A stretch of DNA of 64,000 bases, from positions 526,596 through 590,595 of the forward strand of contig CAUJNA010003239.1 of NCBI GenBank assembly GCA_963377175.1. Reading direction: 5' to 3'. Position numbers and translations under genes: made by a program. The notes under the pieces were generated by a model. It ran no database searches. It saw only the letters and a program-made list of their open reading frames with translations, and was not told the origin of the DNA. Origin of the DNA: Effrenium voratum. Lineage: Eukaryota > Sar > Dinophyceae > Suessiales > Symbiodiniaceae. Of the stretch, positions 63,389 through 64,000 are shown piece by piece. Numbering within the stretch: position 1 is the first letter of the stretch; the number at the start of each line of letters is the position of its first letter.

Positions 63389-63707
63389 GTGCGCGGCGGA
63401 GGCGCGGATCCGGCGGAGTCGATTCGGAGAGAAGCGAGCAGCCGGCCAACTCGGCTGCAAAAGGCGGGGGGATCTAAAGAGCAAAAACATGAAAGGTGTT
63501 GGGACGAGTGTGTGTGTGTGTGTGTGTTCCTTTTAAACGAAAAAACACAACCTTTTTTTTGCAGTGAGGCCCGCAGCCACACAGTTGTGGCCGTGTTTTT
63601 CGGTGTGCCTGGTTCCTGATTTTCTTGCCGGCGCGACCCAGCTTCAGCTTCCCAGCCCAGCTTTCCAGCTTCAAAGCGCTCGGCCTGAAGTCGTGTAGCT
63701 ACCAGCT

Positions 63708-63836
63708 CTAGGTCCCCCAGCTAGGTGCCCGACCTCTCACCGTTCCTTTCTTGGTTGGGAGGGTTCCCCTACTAAAACAGCCTACAGACAAAAATAGGGT
63801 ACCAGTATATTCTAACCTGTCTACTGGAGGACCTGG
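63708..63836 (+). mobile_element. Family A TIR element, copy A12
   Basis: CTAGGTCCCCCAGCTAGG to CTACTGGAGGACCTGG with full interior, in the intron after exon 55. The rest of the window (63837-64000) shows nothing recognised. Confidence 0.9.
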
Positions 63837-64000
63837 AGCTTCGCGATGTCACCCTTTCGCCTGTCGAAACAGGATTCTGGGTCAACATGTTCACGGTTTG
63901 CAGCTGTCACCTTAAGTCGTTCAATTCCGAAGCGGTTCGGTTTGTAAGGCTCGGTTCCACGATTCCTTTGAGCCCTTGTCAGAAGAAAGATGGGCGTTGT

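Noticed and set aside
61160..61180. Spliced-leader-like CCGTAGCC string
   Set aside because: Only the first eight bases match the dinoflagellate leader; it is part of the family I element.
61186..61821. 211-codon plus-strand frame around exon 53
   Set aside because: It contains exon 53 in frame but continues through the GC donor into intron; only 61284-61368 matches dynein.

Overview
The window looks like nuclear DNA of a dinoflagellate, most like Symbiodiniaceae and relatives. Nearly all recognisable coding information belongs to one gene on the + strand, cut into about 55 very short GC-rich exons (26-153 nt, mean about 75 nt) separated by introns averaging about 1.1 kb. Every placed acceptor is AG followed by an exonic G. 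The donors are mostly GC or GA and only rarely GT, which is the non-canonical splicing known from dinoflagellates. About 4.1 kb of 64 kb is coding, and no second gene could be supported.

The gene is an axonemal dynein heavy chain. Joined exon by exon in phase, it runs from AAA4 (0.15-10.3 kb) through the antiparallel stalk with its microtubule-binding tip (11.1-24.7 kb), AAA5 and the strut (24.6-41.0 kb) and AAA6 (42.5-57.4 kb) into the C-terminal domain (57.9-63.4 kb). Both gene ends lie outside the window. The C-terminal motifs fit the DNAH2 class, the beta heavy chain of the two-headed inner arm I1/f, better than other axonemal classes.

The introns are packed with short non-coding elements (about 70-150 bp) with terminal inverted repeats, in at least a dozen families. 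Three families share one terminal motif around different interiors. Many elements lie within 40 nt of a splice site, and one 142-nt intron is mostly one element. Intron ends often carry short direct repeats, and all 15 GA-donor introns are followed by an exon that begins GA. Together these resemble intron gain by introner-type transposons. Other intron content includes minisatellites (83-bp, about 92-bp and 13/14-bp units), TA/TG microsatellites, a G-rich block and a 146-bp antisense 18S rRNA fragment.

Exon boundaries were set by reading-frame continuity, known dynein motif spacing and the AG|G rule. They are inference from sequence, not from transcripts. One linker (between 54565 and 56344) is not securely placed.
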